A stretch of 64,000 bases of DNA, taken from the NCBI GenBank assembly GCA_020073585.1, contig JAIQEV010000003.1, forward strand, positions 87,287 to 151,286, written 5' to 3'. The notes below the pieces were generated by a model that worked only from the letters and a program-made list of their open reading frames with translations, did no database searches and was not told the origin of the DNA. Shown here one piece after another: positions 1-8,496 of this stretch; position 1 is the stretch's first letter; each line of letters opens with the position of its first letter. The translations under genes and the position numbers were made by a program. Origin of the DNA: Terriglobia bacterium. Lineage in GTDB: Bacteria; Acidobacteriota; Terriglobia; Acidiferrales; UBA7541.

Positions 1-77
1 CCAACCAGCGCAAGGTGCTGCGCGTGCGCATTCGCAAGCTGGCCGGGGAGCGCACGGCGAAGGTTGTGCAGCGCTGA
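1..77 (+). CDS. C-terminal end of an unidentified protein (partial)
   Basis: An open frame enters from the left edge (codons in phase with base 3) and ends at TGA 75-77, giving about 24 residues ending in RTAKVVQR. The short tail with VLRVRIRKL resembles the end of the C-terminal domain of HlyC/CorC-type transporters, which often lie near era, but this is too short to be sure. It is on the same strand as era, 166 bp upstream. Confidence 0.4.
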   Translation, partial: NQRKVLRVRIRKLAGERTAKVVQR

Positions 78-160
78 GAAGAAGCGGGGCGGAAGCACGC
101 GGCTGCGTGCGTTTGCGGGCCGCGCGGATTCCTTGCGCCGGCCTGGCGCACGGCAGTTCC

Positions 161-169
161 TGCTACACT
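161..169 (+). promoter_or_regulatory. possible extended -10 element upstream of era
   Basis: TGCTACACT provides an extended TGC plus a TACACT hexamer, with no good -35 partner. The same TGCTAnAnT pattern sits before several other genes in the window (17178, 26014, 45923), which is the main reason to list it. The implied start near 176 would leave a leader of about 68 nt before era. Confidence 0.3.
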
Positions 170-243
170 GACAGCGCAGCCGCGGGTGCGTCTCTTCGTT
201 TCCGCGGCGAGTTCCGGCAGCCGCACATCCACTCAGGAGAGCA

Positions 244-1209
244 ATGAAGACAGAGCCGAAGCAGGCGTTCCGTTCGGGATTCGTGGCCATCGTGGGGCGG
301 CCCAATGCGGGGAAGTCCACGCTGCTGAACCGCTACGTGGGGCAGAAGATCGCCATTGTGACGTCCAAGCCGCAGACCACGCGCAACCGCATCCAGGGCA
401 TCGTGAACCGTCCCGGCGGGCAGATCGTGTTCATTGACACGCCGGGGCTGCACAAGGCGGAGAGCGCACTGGGCCGGCAGATGATGCGCGAAGTGGCTGC
501 GGCGCTGGAAGGAATTGACGTGTTGCTGCTGATGGTGGACGCCAGCCGGCCGTTTGCCGGACCCGATGTGTACCTGCTGCAGCGCGCGAAGAGTTTCGGG
601 GGCACCACGATCCTGGCGCTGAACAAGGTGGACCGCCTGCCGAAGACGCAACTGCTGCCGCTGATCGCCGCCTATCAGAAGGAGTACGATTTCGCGGCCA
701 TCGTGCCGATTTCCGCGCTGAAGGGCACGGGCTGCAAGGAGCTGCTCGACGAAATCGTCCGGCACCTGCCGGAAGGCGCGGCGCACTTTCCCGAAGATCA
801 AGTGACGGACCAGCCGGAGCGCTTCCTGGCGGCGGAGCTCATCCGCGAAAAGGCCATCGAGCAGACGTACCACGAAGTGCCGCACGCGCTGGCGGTGGTG
901 GTGGAGAAATTCGAGGAGAGCCCGAAGATCTTGCGGATTTACGCCACGCTGTACGTGGAGCGCGACGCCCAGAAGAAGATCCTGATCGGGAGCAAGGGGG
1001 CGATGCTCAAGCGCATCGGCACGGAAGCGCGCAAGGAGTTGGAGGCGCTGCTGGGCACGAAGATCTTTCTGGAAACACACGTGAAGGTGGCGCCCGGCTG
1101 GCGCGATCACCCGCAACGCGTCCGGGATCTGGACTGGCACGTGCAACTCGAGGCCCTGACCGAAGATCAGAACGAAGCGCAGGACGAAGTAGAGGACGAG
1201 AAAGAGTAA
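244..1209 (+). CDS. era: GTPase Era
   Basis: Era is a Ras-like GTPase that binds the 3' end of 16S rRNA and helps mature the 30S subunit. The 321-residue product has the full G-domain: P-loop GRPNAGKS (residues 18-25), DTPG (G3), NKVD (G4) and SALKG (G5). A C-terminal KH RNA-binding domain follows, with the Era-type stretch KKILIGSKGAMLKRIGT. Length is slightly above the usual ~300 because of an acidic, Glu/Asp-rich tail. The ATG start is set by AGGAG at 234-238. It stands alone on the plus strand, with a convergent gene downstream. Confidence 0.97.
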   Translation: MKTEPKQAFRSGFVAIVGRPNAGKSTLLNRYVGQKIAIVTSKPQTTRNRIQGIVNRPGGQIVFIDTPGLHKAESALGRQMMREVAAALEGIDVLLLMVDASRPFAGPDVYLLQRAKSFGGTTILALNKVDRLPKTQLLPLIAAYQKEYDFAAIVPISALKGTGCKELLDEIVRHLPEGAAHFPEDQVTDQPERFLAAELIREKAIEQTYHEVPHALAVVVEKFEESPKILRIYATLYVERDAQKKILIGSKGAMLKRIGTEARKELEALLGTKIFLETHVKVAPGWRDHPQRVRDLDWHVQLEALTEDQNEAQDEVEDEKE

Positions 1210-1256
1210 GAGGCCGCGACGTCCCGCGGTGGCCTTCCCGCAAGATTCGCAGTGCT

Positions 1257-1892
1257 TCAGTACGCCGGCGGCGCGCCCGCGCGTCCATACCCGCCGAACG
1301 ACCAGCGCACGTTGATGGTGGTGTACAGGCCGTAGGGGCCGTTTTTGCCGAGGTCCGAGGGGCCCACGTAGCGGCGATAGCGGCCCAGGTAATTGACCTG
1401 GTGCTGCGTGACGCGCAGCTCGAAATTTTTCGGCAGCTGGAATCCGATGCCCATGGAGCGGTCATAGGCAATCGGCTCCATGGAAGCGGAGTAGTGGAGC
1501 TGCGGGATATTGCGGCCGAAGGAGAGCTTGGGCTCGAAGAAGAGGAAGAGGTGGCGCGCCGGGGTGCGGGCCAGCGGCTGGAACTCCATGTAGCCGATCA
1601 GCATATAGCGCGCGTAGGCGGTGCAGAGCGTGCGAGTGCCGCCCGAGTTGGGGGCTTGGGGAAACGAGCAGCGGCCGAGGTCCGGTTCGTTGTGGGAGGG
1701 CGCAATTCCGAAATCCACGAAACCTCGCACCCAGTTTTTTGGGAAAAAGGTGCGGTTCCTGGACTCCGCAAGCATGGGTTTGGCCGTGCTGCTGATCTGA
1801 GCCTGTCCGCGCACCGGCGGAACCCCCGCGGCCAGGATGGCGAGCAGCGCAAGTAGGATTTTTTTCAAAGCGGTTCTCCTCGGCTGTGACAT
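1257..1892 (-). CDS. exported protein, predicted small outer-membrane beta-barrel
   Basis: The product is 211 residues from ATG 1892. It begins with a basic stretch and a hydrophobic core ending in a signal-peptidase-like site (RGQA), so it is exported. The rest is rich in alternating hydrophobic and aromatic strands and ends in a strand like YTTINVRWSF, typical of small outer-membrane barrels. I do not recognise the family; a PagL-like or porin-like barrel is possible. A start 26 codons further upstream is open but would bury the signal peptide. It is convergent with era and has no operon partner. Confidence 0.6.
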   Translation of the reverse strand: MSQPRRTALKKILLALLAILAAGVPPVRGQAQISSTAKPMLAESRNRTFFPKNWVRGFVDFGIAPSHNEPDLGRCSFPQAPNSGGTRTLCTAYARYMLIGYMEFQPLARTPARHLFLFFEPKLSFGRNIPQLHYSASMEPIAYDRSMGIGFQLPKNFELRVTQHQVNYLGRYRRYVGPSDLGKNGPYGLYTTINVRWSFGGYGRAGAPPAY

Positions 1893-2179
1893 GCCGCACC
1901 GCACGGGGCGGCGGGCCGGGCAAGACGGCACAACGTCCCCGGGATGTGGGCCGCGGCAGGACGGGAACACTCCAGGGAGAGCCGCGAGGCCAATCCAAGC
2001 TGTCTAGGGTCATGCACCGAATTGCGGGAAGACTACACCGTTTCGGGAATTTCGGCGACGCCTAATCGCAGTTATCCGGGAAAGCGTTACGGGGGACAGA
2101 GAACCAGGTCGGGGAGAGTGCACTTGCAGGAGCGTTAAATTTACGCAAGTCCTTCGGGCGGGGAAGCGGCCGGGCGCTG
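1893..2179. other. intergenic region without recognisable gene
   Basis: This is 287 bp between two minus-strand genes. I find no convincing gene, tRNA or strong hairpin with a T-run. It probably carries the promoter of the 1257-1892 gene and the transcript end of the ntrYX operon. Confidence 0.4.
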
Positions 2180-3538
2180 CTACTCCGGAGCGGCGATGCC
2201 CAGGGACTTCATTTTGCGGTAGAGGTGGCTGCGCTCGACGCCGAGGGATGCGGCGGTCTGGGTCATGTTCCAGCGGTTTTCCTGGAGCTTGCGCAGGATG
2301 AATTCCCGCTCGTAGGCGCTGCGCGCTTCCTGCAAAGTGGCGTACGGCTGCTGCGGGCTTTCCGCGGCGCCGCGGAAGAGCTCGGGAGGAAGGTGGTGAG
2401 GTTCGATGCGCTGCTGCGGGCACATGATCACGAGGCGCTCGACGAGATTTTTCAACTCGCGCACGTTGCCGGGCCAGGGATAGCGGAGGAGGACCTCCAT
2501 GGCGGGGTCGCTGATCTCGCGAGTGCGGCGGCCGTAGGCCTCGCAGAACTCGGCGAGGAAATAGCGGGCCAGGATGGGGATATCCTCCTGGCGCTCGCGC
2601 AGCGGGGGCACGAAGAAGGGAATGACGTTCAGGCGGTAGAAGAGATCCTGGCGGAAGGCGCCGCGGGCGATCTCCTGTTCGAGATTCTTGTTGGTGGCGG
2701 CGAGGACCCGGACGTCCACAGTGACGGTCTGGTTGGAGCCGACGGGCTCGAAACGCTGCTGTTCGAGGACGCGCAGGACCTTGGACTGGGTGCGCAGGCT
2801 CATGTCGCCGACTTCGTCGAGGAAGAGTGTGCCGCCGTCGGCCTTCTGGAACTTGCCGATCTTGTCTTCGGTGGCCCCGGTGAAGCTGCCTTTGACGTGG
2901 CCGAAGAGCTCGGATTCGATGAGTTCCTCGGGAATGGCCGCGCAATTCATCTCCACGAAGGGGCCCTTGCTGCGCAGGCTGGCGGCGTGCAGGGCGCGGG
3001 CGACGAGCTCCTTGCCGGTGCCGCTTTCGCCGTAGATGAGGACGCGGCCGTTGGTGGGGGCGGTGACGGCGATCTGCTGGCGCAGGGCCTTCATGGGCAC
3101 GCTTTCGCCGATCACCTGGTAGCGCTGGCCGAGTTCCGCGCGCAGGAGCTGGTTTTCCTCCGCAAGATGGCGCTGCTGGACGGCGTTGCGCACCAGCACG
3201 ATGATCTTTTCCAGGGAAAGGGGCTTTTCGACGAAGTCGAAGGCGCCGAGCTTGGTGGCGCGCACGGCGGTCTCGATGTTGCCGTGGCCGGAGATGATGA
3301 TCACCAGGGGCGGGCGGGGCAGGCCCTGCAGGCGGCTGAGAGTCTCCAGGCCGTCCATGCTGGCGAGCCAGATGTCCAGGAGCACGACTTCGACGTCGCC
3401 GGCGGTGGCGCGCAGCAGGGCCTCTTCGCCGGAAGGCAGGGCTTCGACGAGATAGCCTTCGTCGCGCAGGATCGAGGAGAGCGATTCGCGGATGCCGGCT
3501 TCGTCGTCCACCACCAGAATGCGGGAATGGGTGGTCAT
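2180..3538 (-). CDS. ntrX: NtrX-like sigma-54-dependent response regulator
   Basis: This NtrC-family regulator has 452 residues. The receiver domain (1-120) carries the acidic pair D11/D12, the phospho-acceptor D55 and a conserved Lys in VEKP. The AAA+ domain has Walker A GESGTGKE (170-177) and the sigma-54 contact loop as GSFTGA rather than GAFTGA. The C-terminal Fis-type helix-turn-helix reads NMTQTAASLGVERSHLYRK. It lies 21 bp downstream of an NtrY-like kinase in the same operon, so it should be that kinase's partner. NtrYX systems respond to nitrogen or redox state in proteobacteria; the signal here is unknown. Confidence 0.85.
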   Translation of the reverse strand: MTTHSRILVVDDEAGIRESLSSILRDEGYLVEALPSGEEALLRATAGDVEVVLLDIWLASMDGLETLSRLQGLPRPPLVIIISGHGNIETAVRATKLGAFDFVEKPLSLEKIIVLVRNAVQQRHLAEENQLLRAELGQRYQVIGESVPMKALRQQIAVTAPTNGRVLIYGESGTGKELVARALHAASLRSKGPFVEMNCAAIPEELIESELFGHVKGSFTGATEDKIGKFQKADGGTLFLDEVGDMSLRTQSKVLRVLEQQRFEPVGSNQTVTVDVRVLAATNKNLEQEIARGAFRQDLFYRLNVIPFFVPPLRERQEDIPILARYFLAEFCEAYGRRTREISDPAMEVLLRYPWPGNVRELKNLVERLVIMCPQQRIEPHHLPPELFRGAAESPQQPYATLQEARSAYEREFILRKLQENRWNMTQTAASLGVERSHLYRKMKSLGIAAPE

Positions 3539-3559
3539 GGGTATCGGGCTAGGCCCGCT

Positions 3560-5794
3560 TCAAGCGCTTTCTCCGGGCGGAGCCGGAACGGGCTCGATCA
3601 CCGGAAGCTCAATGAAAAAGCGCGAGCCGACCGGACGATTATCCTCCACACGGATTGTACCGCCATGTTCGGCAATGATGCGCGCGACGATGGCCAGACC
3701 CAGGCCGGTGCCGCGTTCCTTGGTCGAAAACGTGGGCAGGAAGAGCTTGTCCTTGTCCTCCGGGGAGATGCCGTGGCCGGTATCTTCGATGCGGATCTCG
3801 ACCATCTCGGCGTCGGGGATGGCGCGGGTGGCGATGCGGATCTGCTTGACCCGGGCGTTCTCCAGGGCCTCGGCGGCGTTGTCAATGAGATTGACGAAGA
3901 CGCTGCGCAACAGGCCGCCGTCCCCGCGCACGGCCGGAAGACGGCTTTCCAGTTGCGTCTGCACGGAGACGCCGTCGAGGCGCCCGGCGAAGACCTCGAG
4001 GGCCTCGCGGATCACCTGGTTGGCGTCCGTGGGACCGAGCTTGGCGGTGGGGAAGCGCACAAACTGCGAAAACTCGTTGACCAGGGAAGCCAGGGTGGCG
4101 ACTTCGCGTTCGATGAGCCGCGAGCATTCCTGCACCAGGGTGGCTAGCTCCGGATCGCGCTCGGCTGGCGCGCCGGGCTGGGCTCCGCGGCGCTCCAGGA
4201 AGCGGGTCAGACGCTGGGCGGAGAGATGGATGGGCGTCAGGGGATTCTTGATTTCATGGGCGATGCGCTTGGCTACTTCCTGCCAGGCCGCCGATTTCTG
4301 CGCGCGCAGCACTTCGGTGAGGTCGTCCAGGACCACGACGTAGCCGGTATTGGCGCGGCGCGGCCCCAGCGAGCTCACCGTGACGGCGGCGTGCAGCACG
4401 CGGCCCTGCACGATCAGCTCGATCTCCCGTGTGACCACGCCCATGCGCTGCGCGCGGCGCATCAGATTGTGCATCAGGCGCGCCGCGTCCGGCCCCAGCA
4501 GCTGTTCCAAGGTCTGCGCGTTTCCCGCAGTCTCTCCGGTGATGCGGGTCATGGCCGGGTTGGTGCGCAGAACGGCGCCGCTGGCGTCCAGGGAGACGAC
4601 TCCGGTCGGAATGTTCTCGAGAATCGTCTCCATGAGCTGGCGGCGGCGCTCCAGCTCCTGGACGGCTTGCTGCAGACTGCGCGTGAATTCGTCGATCTGG
4701 CGGCGGCTGTCGCGCAACTGGGTGGTCATGGCGTTGAAGGAGCGCACCAGTACGCCGAGTTCGTCCTGAGCCTGTTCGGGGACCTGGTAATCGAAATTGC
4801 CGGAGGAGATTTCGCGGGTGCCTTCGGCCAGGGCTTGGATGGGGACGGTGACTTGCTTGGCGAGAAACAGGGCCATCCACAACGCGGAGAAGAGCAGAAG
4901 CAGGGTGAAGAGCAGAAGAATCTGCAGCATCTGCGTCTTGAGGGCGCGCAGATGCTGCTTTTCGTAGGCGTAGGCCAGGGACTGCTTGTCCACTTCCGCG
5001 TAGCGTTCAAGGAAATTCTGGGGGAGGCGGCGGGCCACAACCAGCGCCGTGGCGTGCGGGTAGGGCGTGGGGGTGTTCCCGATGTAGGTTTCCTGGCCCA
5101 GGAGCCAGATCTGCGCGCCGCTGGGCAGCGTGCGGGCGCGCTGCGGGGTAACCGCGAGGGGGATGGCGGTCTGCGCGGAGTTCAGCGAAAAGGCAGCGTG
5201 GCGGACGACGTGAGACATGCTGCCGTCCTCGTGCAGGAGCCACGCGGCGTCCGCGCCCAGGGCCACGGCCCGTGCGGGCCACTCCTCGGGTTGCGACGCT
5301 GCGGCCTTCGGGTCCGCGGAACCGGAGGGAGCGGTAGCGGCAGCTTCCAGTTGGTTCATGCGCTGCAATTGGACCCTGCCGAAATCGGCGAGCAGCGTCC
5401 GGGTCTCCTGGACGGCAAGCTCCAGCGGGCGAGGGAACCAGCGCGCCAGGGTGCGGTTGAGGAGCGAGTAGCTGACGATGAACATGAAAAAGATGGGCAG
5501 CAGGGAGATGACCATCGCGCCCAGAACCATCTTGGTCTTGAAGCGGGCGCCGAGCTGCTGTTTATTGCGCTCGGTCCACAAGCGCAACACGGTGCGCATG
5601 AGGATCAGGCCGAAGACGATCAGCGCCGCGGTGATAAAACTCGAGACGGCGTAGAGCGTCAGGATCTGGGGCCAGCTCTTCGGTTCGATGGGCACATCGA
5701 GCGAGCCGAGAACGAATACGGCGGCAAGAAGCAGAGTCAGGAGGATGCCGCCAACCGCCAGGCGCAAGCGCTGCTTGGGATGCGCGGGGCTCAT
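3560..5794 (-). CDS. ntrY: NtrY-like transmembrane sensor histidine kinase
   Basis: This is a 744-residue inner-membrane kinase. The N-terminus has several membrane helices (about residues 12-110), a periplasmic sensor region, and another helix near 295-315. HAMP, PAS and HisKA domains follow, with the phospho-acceptor H513 in AHEIKNPLTP. The HATPase domain has NLIDNAAEAL, DTGHGI and GTGLGLAIV. The architecture is that of NtrY. The start at ATG 5794 overlaps the stop of the upstream glycosylase gene by 4 bp (ATGA), so translation is probably coupled; the frame stays open further upstream but without support. It pairs with the ntrX-like gene downstream. Confidence 0.87.
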   Translation of the reverse strand: MSPAHPKQRLRLAVGGILLTLLLAAVFVLGSLDVPIEPKSWPQILTLYAVSSFITAALIVFGLILMRTVLRLWTERNKQQLGARFKTKMVLGAMVISLLPIFFMFIVSYSLLNRTLARWFPRPLELAVQETRTLLADFGRVQLQRMNQLEAAATAPSGSADPKAAASQPEEWPARAVALGADAAWLLHEDGSMSHVVRHAAFSLNSAQTAIPLAVTPQRARTLPSGAQIWLLGQETYIGNTPTPYPHATALVVARRLPQNFLERYAEVDKQSLAYAYEKQHLRALKTQMLQILLLFTLLLLFSALWMALFLAKQVTVPIQALAEGTREISSGNFDYQVPEQAQDELGVLVRSFNAMTTQLRDSRRQIDEFTRSLQQAVQELERRRQLMETILENIPTGVVSLDASGAVLRTNPAMTRITGETAGNAQTLEQLLGPDAARLMHNLMRRAQRMGVVTREIELIVQGRVLHAAVTVSSLGPRRANTGYVVVLDDLTEVLRAQKSAAWQEVAKRIAHEIKNPLTPIHLSAQRLTRFLERRGAQPGAPAERDPELATLVQECSRLIEREVATLASLVNEFSQFVRFPTAKLGPTDANQVIREALEVFAGRLDGVSVQTQLESRLPAVRGDGGLLRSVFVNLIDNAAEALENARVKQIRIATRAIPDAEMVEIRIEDTGHGISPEDKDKLFLPTFSTKERGTGLGLAIVARIIAEHGGTIRVEDNRPVGSRFFIELPVIEPVPAPPGESA

Positions 5795-6576
5795 GGAGCG
5801 GGAACCGCCGTCTTGCGTGCGCCAGCGGGAGGAAGGACGCGGGCGGCGCGGGGCTGCGGCAGAAAGGAGCGCAGGGGGCAAGCGGCGCAGCGGGGATTGG
5901 TCTTGCGGCACCAGTCCTTGGCAGTACGCACGAGCAGGGCGTGGTATTCGTTGTAGAGCGGCACGCGGCGCGGGAGGTGGCGCTCGAAGTGCGCGCGGAT
6001 CTGCTCGTAGGGGTCGCGGGGCAGCGCCTGGCCGTGGCGCTCGAGGATGCGCCGCGTATAGGCGTCCACGACGAAAACGGGATGCGCGCCGGCATAGAGC
6101 AGGATGGAGTCGGCGGTCTCCGGTCCGATGCCGTGGACGCCGAGCAGGAGTTCGCGAAGTTCCGCGGTGGGCGTGCGAAACATGCGCGCCAGCGAGCCGC
6201 CGTACTCCTTGCGCAGAAAACGCACGAAGGCTTTCAGCTTCAGCGCTTTCTGGCGGAAATAACCGGAGGGGCGGATGCAGCGGGCCAGCTTCGCCGTGGA
6301 GACGCGCTGGAGCGCGGCCGGGTGCAGCAGTTTTTCGCGGCGCAGATTGACGATCGCGCGCTCGACGTTGGTCCACGAGGTGTTCTGCGTCAGGATGGCG
6401 CCCACGATGACTTCAAAAGGCGTGCGCCCCGGCCACCAGTGCTGCGGACCGAGCGCGGCGAAAAGCGCATCGTAGTAGGAAAGCAGGGGGTGGTGGAAAA
6501 GGGAAGGACGCGCCGGGGTATGGACAATTTTGGTCAAGCGGGTGTCGAAATCCGGCAGTGACACAGAGTGGGACAT
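5791..6576 (-). CDS. HhH-GPD DNA glycosylase, MagIII-like (endonuclease III family)
   Basis: A 261-residue base-excision repair enzyme. It has the family's N-terminal region (TPFEVIVGAILTQNTSW) and the helix-hairpin-helix GVHGIGPETADSI followed by the catalytic Asp in VVDAYTRRI. The Lys that gives endonuclease III its lyase activity is replaced by Glu (GPETAD), as in monofunctional glycosylases such as MagIII, so removal of alkylated purines is the likeliest activity. The C-terminal Fe-S loop is incomplete: C-x6-C-x2-C is present, but the fourth Cys position is Leu. It is the first gene of an operon with ntrY and ntrX. Confidence 0.82.
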   Translation of the reverse strand: MSHSVSLPDFDTRLTKIVHTPARPSLFHHPLLSYYDALFAALGPQHWWPGRTPFEVIVGAILTQNTSWTNVERAIVNLRREKLLHPAALQRVSTAKLARCIRPSGYFRQKALKLKAFVRFLRKEYGGSLARMFRTPTAELRELLLGVHGIGPETADSILLYAGAHPVFVVDAYTRRILERHGQALPRDPYEQIRAHFERHLPRRVPLYNEYHALLVRTAKDWCRKTNPRCAACPLRSFLPQPRAARVLPPAGARKTAVPAP

Positions 6577-6616
6577 CTCTCCGCACGATAACTGTCAGTG
6601 CGAGGCAAGTCAAGAA

Positions 6617-6730
6617 TGACACTTTCCCGAGCGGACAGGGTGCCTGCTCTTCCGGACAGGTGTTAGCCCTTACAGAACGAGGGCCGAATTTGTCCCTTTG
6701 ACCCCGTTCCCCCTCTGCTAAGGTTAAATT
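6617..6730 (+). promoter_or_regulatory. upstream region of the pilB operon with a half operator and possible promoter
   Basis: TGACACTTTCC (6617-6627) is identical to one arm plus spacer of the palindrome upstream of pilA1 read on the opposite strand, but the second arm (GTCA) is absent. Downstream, TTGACC (6698-6703) and TGCTAAGGT (6716-6724) could form a sigma-70-like promoter with a short 15-bp spacer, about 30 bp before the pilB start. Confidence 0.3.
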
Positions 6731-6756
6731 TGGGTGCAGAACCCGGGGAGTGCTGG

Positions 6757-8478
6757 ATGTCCGTCCGGCTCGGCGAAATACTGATTAAAGAAAGCCTGAT
6801 CACCCAGGAACAGCTGCAGAAAGCCCTGGAGCATCAGCGCACGAACGGTGGCAAGCTCGGCAGCTGTCTGGCCAAGCTGGGCTTCATCACCGACGACGAC
6901 ATCACGGGTGTGTTGTCCCGGCAATACGGCGTTCCCTCGATCAACCTGAAGTTTTATGAGATCGATCCGGCGGTCATCAAGCTGATCCCGCAGGATACCG
7001 CGACGCGCTACCAGGTGATCCCGCTCTCCCGCGTGGGTTCCGTTCTGACCATCGCGATGACCGACCCCACCAACGTCTTCGCCATGGACGATATCAAGTT
7101 CATGACCGGGTTCAACGTGGAGCCGGTGGTGGCCTCGGAATCGGCCATCGCGGAGGCCATTACCCGCTTCTATGGGGCGGCCAGTGCGCAGCAGGAAGAT
7201 CTTAGCAAGATGATGAGCGAGCTGGTCGACGAGGAGGAGCAGGACGTCGAGCTGGCCGCGGAAGAAGCGGAGATGGACGCGTCGGCGCTGGAGCGCGTCG
7301 CCGAGGAAGCTCCCATCATCAAGCTGGTCAACATGATTCTGACCAACGCGGTGAAGATGGGCGCCAGCGATATTCACGTCGAGCCGTACGAGATGGAGAT
7401 GCGCGTGCGCTACCGCGTTGACGGCATTCTGCAGACGGTGATGACGCCACCGATGCGGGTGAAGGACGCCATCACCAGCCGCATGAAGATCATGGCCAAG
7501 CTGGACATCGCGGAAAAGCGCCTGCCGCAGGACGGCCGCATCATGATCAAGTACAAGGCAGACGGCAAGAAAAAGGAACTGGACTTCCGCGTTTCCACGG
7601 TGCCCACGCTGTACGGCGAAAAAATCGTTCTGCGGTTGCTGGACAAAGAGAACCTGCGCCTGGACATGACCAAGCTGGGTTTCGAGCCGGAATCGCTGGC
7701 CAAATTCGAGCGCAACATTCTGCGGCCTTACGGCATGGTGCTGGTTACCGGTCCGACGGGCTCGGGCAAGACGAACACCCTGTATTCCTCGGTCGCCAAG
7801 CTCAATACCGTGGAAACCAACATTATGACCGCGGAAGACCCGGTCGAGTTCCAATTGCAGGGCGTCAACCAGGTGCAGATGAAGGAGCAGATCGGTCTGA
7901 ACTTTGCCGCCGCGCTGCGCGCCTTCCTGCGGCAGGACCCGAACATCATCCTGGTGGGCGAGATTCGCGACTTCGAGACGGCGGAAATCGCGGTCAAGGC
8001 CGCTCTGACGGGCCACCTGGTGCTCTCCACGCTGCACACCAACGACGCGCCCTCGACCATCAGCCGCATGATGAACATGGGCATCGAGCCGTTCCTGGTG
8101 GCCACTTCGGTGAACCTGATCTGCGCGCAACGCCTGGTCCGGCGCATCTGCGCGAACTGCAAGGAAGTGCTGGATATTCCGGTGCAGGCGCTGATCGACG
8201 CCGGGTATTCGCCGGAAGAGGCCAAGACCACCAAGGTCTATCACGGCAAGGGCTGTTCGACCTGCAATAAGGGCGGGTACAAGGGACGCGCGGGCCTCTA
8301 CGAGGTCATGGAGATCACCGACGAGCTGAAGGAATTAATTCTCGTGGGCGCTTCGGCACTGGAGTTGAAGAAGAAGGCGATCGAGACGGGAATGATCACC
8401 TTGCGGCGCAGCGGCCTGATCAAGGCCGCCGCCGGCGTCACGACATTGGAAGAAGTGCTGCGCGAAACGGTGCTCTAG
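6757..8478 (+). CDS. pilB: type IV pilus assembly ATPase PilB
   Basis: PilB is the cytoplasmic hexameric ATPase that powers pilin polymerisation. The 573-residue product has the N-terminal MshEN/GspE-N domain (about 1-150), an acidic linker, then the secretion ATPase core with Walker A GPTGSGKT (332-339), Asp box and Walker B (ILVGEIRD) and His box (STLHTNDAPST). A zinc-binding C4 element (CANC ... CSTC) lies near the C-terminus. ATG 6757 is preceded by GGGGAG at 6745-6750; an upstream TTG at 6730 is less likely. It is the first gene of pilB-pilT-pilC-pilS-pilR. Confidence 0.95.
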   Translation: MSVRLGEILIKESLITQEQLQKALEHQRTNGGKLGSCLAKLGFITDDDITGVLSRQYGVPSINLKFYEIDPAVIKLIPQDTATRYQVIPLSRVGSVLTIAMTDPTNVFAMDDIKFMTGFNVEPVVASESAIAEAITRFYGAASAQQEDLSKMMSELVDEEEQDVELAAEEAEMDASALERVAEEAPIIKLVNMILTNAVKMGASDIHVEPYEMEMRVRYRVDGILQTVMTPPMRVKDAITSRMKIMAKLDIAEKRLPQDGRIMIKYKADGKKKELDFRVSTVPTLYGEKIVLRLLDKENLRLDMTKLGFEPESLAKFERNILRPYGMVLVTGPTGSGKTNTLYSSVAKLNTVETNIMTAEDPVEFQLQGVNQVQMKEQIGLNFAAALRAFLRQDPNIILVGEIRDFETAEIAVKAALTGHLVLSTLHTNDAPSTISRMMNMGIEPFLVATSVNLICAQRLVRRICANCKEVLDIPVQALIDAGYSPEEAKTTKVYHGKGCSTCNKGGYKGRAGLYEVMEITDELKELILVGASALELKKKAIETGMITLRRSGLIKAAAGVTTLEEVLRETVL

Positions 8479-8496
8479 AACGGGGGCAAGACCGGT

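Noticed and set aside
2225..4147. Long open frame on the plus strand opposite ntrX and ntrY
   Set aside because: It mirrors the coding strand of two recognised genes; high GC keeps antisense frames open. The translation is low-complexity and has no domain.
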